From: Sphaerobacter thermophilus DSM 20745
GTDB lineage: Bacteria; Chloroflexota; Chloroflexia; Thermomicrobiales; Thermomicrobiaceae
Reading direction: 5' to 3'
Assembly (NCBI RefSeq): GCF_000024985.1
Contig: NC_013523.1
Coordinates: forward strand, 1,550,001 to 1,614,000
DNA: 64,000 bases
In this document: positions 63,463 to 64,000 of the stretch, piece by piece
How positions within the stretch are numbered: the first letter of the stretch is position 1
Layout: each line of letters begins with the position of its first letter
Notes under the pieces: model-generated
Database searches by the model: none
What the model was told of the DNA's origin: nothing
Seen by the model: the letters and a program-made list of their open reading frames with translations, nothing else
Made by a program: the position numbers and the translations under genes

Positions 63463-64000
63463 CTAGAAGGCAGCCACCACCGAGCCCTCGTACTTCTCGT
63501 TGATGAAGTCCCGCACCTCGTCCCGGTTCAGGAGTTCAGCAAGAACCTTCACCGCCGGGTCGTTCTCATGGCCACGGAGGACCGCCAGCACGTTGGCATA
63601 GGGGTTGTCGATCGCGGACTCGCGGATGATGGCATCGTCCTTCGGCTTGAACCCGGCCGTCATCGCGTAGTTCCCGTTGATCACCGCCAGATCAACATCG
63701 TCGAGCGCGCGCGGGATCTGTGCCGCCTCCAACTCGCGTATGGTGAGGTTCTTCGGGTTGTCGACGATGTCCCGGACAGTCGGCGTCAGGCCGACGCCTT
63801 CTTTCAGCGTGATCAGCCCCTCGGACTGGAGCAGCAGCAGCGCCCGCCCACCGTTCGTGGCGTCGTTGGGAATTGCGATCTCGGCACCATCCGGCAGCTC
63901 GTCGATGCTCTTGATCTTCTTAGAGTACGCACCGATCGGGTTGATGTGGACCGGCACGACCGCCACGAGATCGATGCCATGCTGCTTCGCGAAGTCCTCC
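63463..64000 (-). CDS. metQ: Methionine ABC transporter substrate-binding lipoprotein MetQ, 5'-truncated
   Basis: The window ends inside this gene; 178 C-terminal codons are present. The frame enters as EDFAKQHGIDLVAVVPVHINPIGAYSKK (in parts), the NlpA/MetQ signature, and continues with AIPNDATNGGRALLLLQSEGLI and a C-terminal DEVRDFINEKYEGSVVAAF. MetQ delivers methionine to the MetNI transporter. metN and metI would be expected on this strand but cannot follow within the window, since the + strand B3/B4 gene lies there; they may be upstream. Confidence 0.92.
   Translation of the reverse strand, partial: EDFAKQHGIDLVAVVPVHINPIGAYSKKIKSIDELPDGAEIAIPNDATNGGRALLLLQSEGLITLKEGVGLTPTVRDIVDNPKNLTIRELEAAQIPRALDDVDLAVINGNYAMTAGFKPKDDAIIRESAIDNPYANVLAVLRGHENDPAVKVLAELLNRDEVRDFINEKYEGSVVAAF

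Overview
The window is a chromosomal segment of a high-GC bacterium, rich in GTG and TTG starts. Gene content and protein style fit the Chloroflexota, most likely class Thermomicrobia (Sphaerobacter-like). That assignment is inference from gene content, not from a marker tree. No phage, insertion sequence, integrase or CRISPR array was seen.

Layout. 1-4600 (+): tail of a MocA/MobA-type molybdenum cofactor nucleotidyltransferase, a Nudix hydrolase, a form II CoxL/xanthine dehydrogenase-type large subunit and an unrecognised membrane-anchored protein. 4650-11600 (-): a cytochrome c maturation (System I) cluster read tlpA-like, copD-like, ccmE, ccmF, ccmH, ccmI-like, ccmA, ccmB, ccmC, ccmD, with many start/stop overlaps. 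11850-20570 (-): a complete F-type ATP synthase operon (atpZ/I-like, atpB, E, F, H, A, G, D, C) followed by murA. 20640-29000: pyrG, a metallo-hydrolase, a thioesterase, recX, a YdcF-like protein (+), an M50 protease, a membrane-anchored unknown and an atypical response regulator. 29530-32640 (-): leuS under a leucine T-box leader. A complete tRNA-Ala(GGC) gene sits inside that leader, in the loop of the helix just before the antiterminator; this is the most unusual object in the window. 32740-37300: two head-to-head ClpP-class membrane proteases (SDH type and NfeD type), then yajQ and rimO. 37150-45170 (-): an acyltransferase, HAD hydrolase and CDP-alcohol phosphatidyltransferase lipid group, a DUF3048 lipoprotein, a PH/DUF1648 membrane protein, a PpiC foldase and the rpsF-ssb-rpsR operon. 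45460-50130: a TcuA-like flavoprotein, an FMN riboswitch followed by a RibXY-type riboflavin uptake pair, an unknown protein and a small membrane ORF. 50380-58900: a solute-binding lipoprotein, thrB-thrC (-) and a dipeptide-type ABC operon lacking ATPases (-). 59020-64000: tRNA-Arg(CCU), hpf, a 0.67-kb gene-free gap, a GT4 glycosyltransferase, a ferredoxin-like/thioredoxin fusion with a B3/4-domain protein, and a truncated metQ (-).

Themes. Respiratory energy metabolism is well represented: System I heme handling and thiol reduction, the ATP synthase, and a molybdenum hydroxylase. RNA-level control is visible in two metabolite or tRNA-sensing leaders (T-box, FMN) and one candidate ribosomal-protein leader hairpin. 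Many operons end in perfect hairpins with poor U-tracts, as is common in high-GC genomes. Three intergenic regions carry the same kind of element: tandem 7-bp units (consensus close to YRCGTCA) facing an inverted copy of the array across a short unique core.

All coordinates and motifs were read by eye; no database search or folding program was run.
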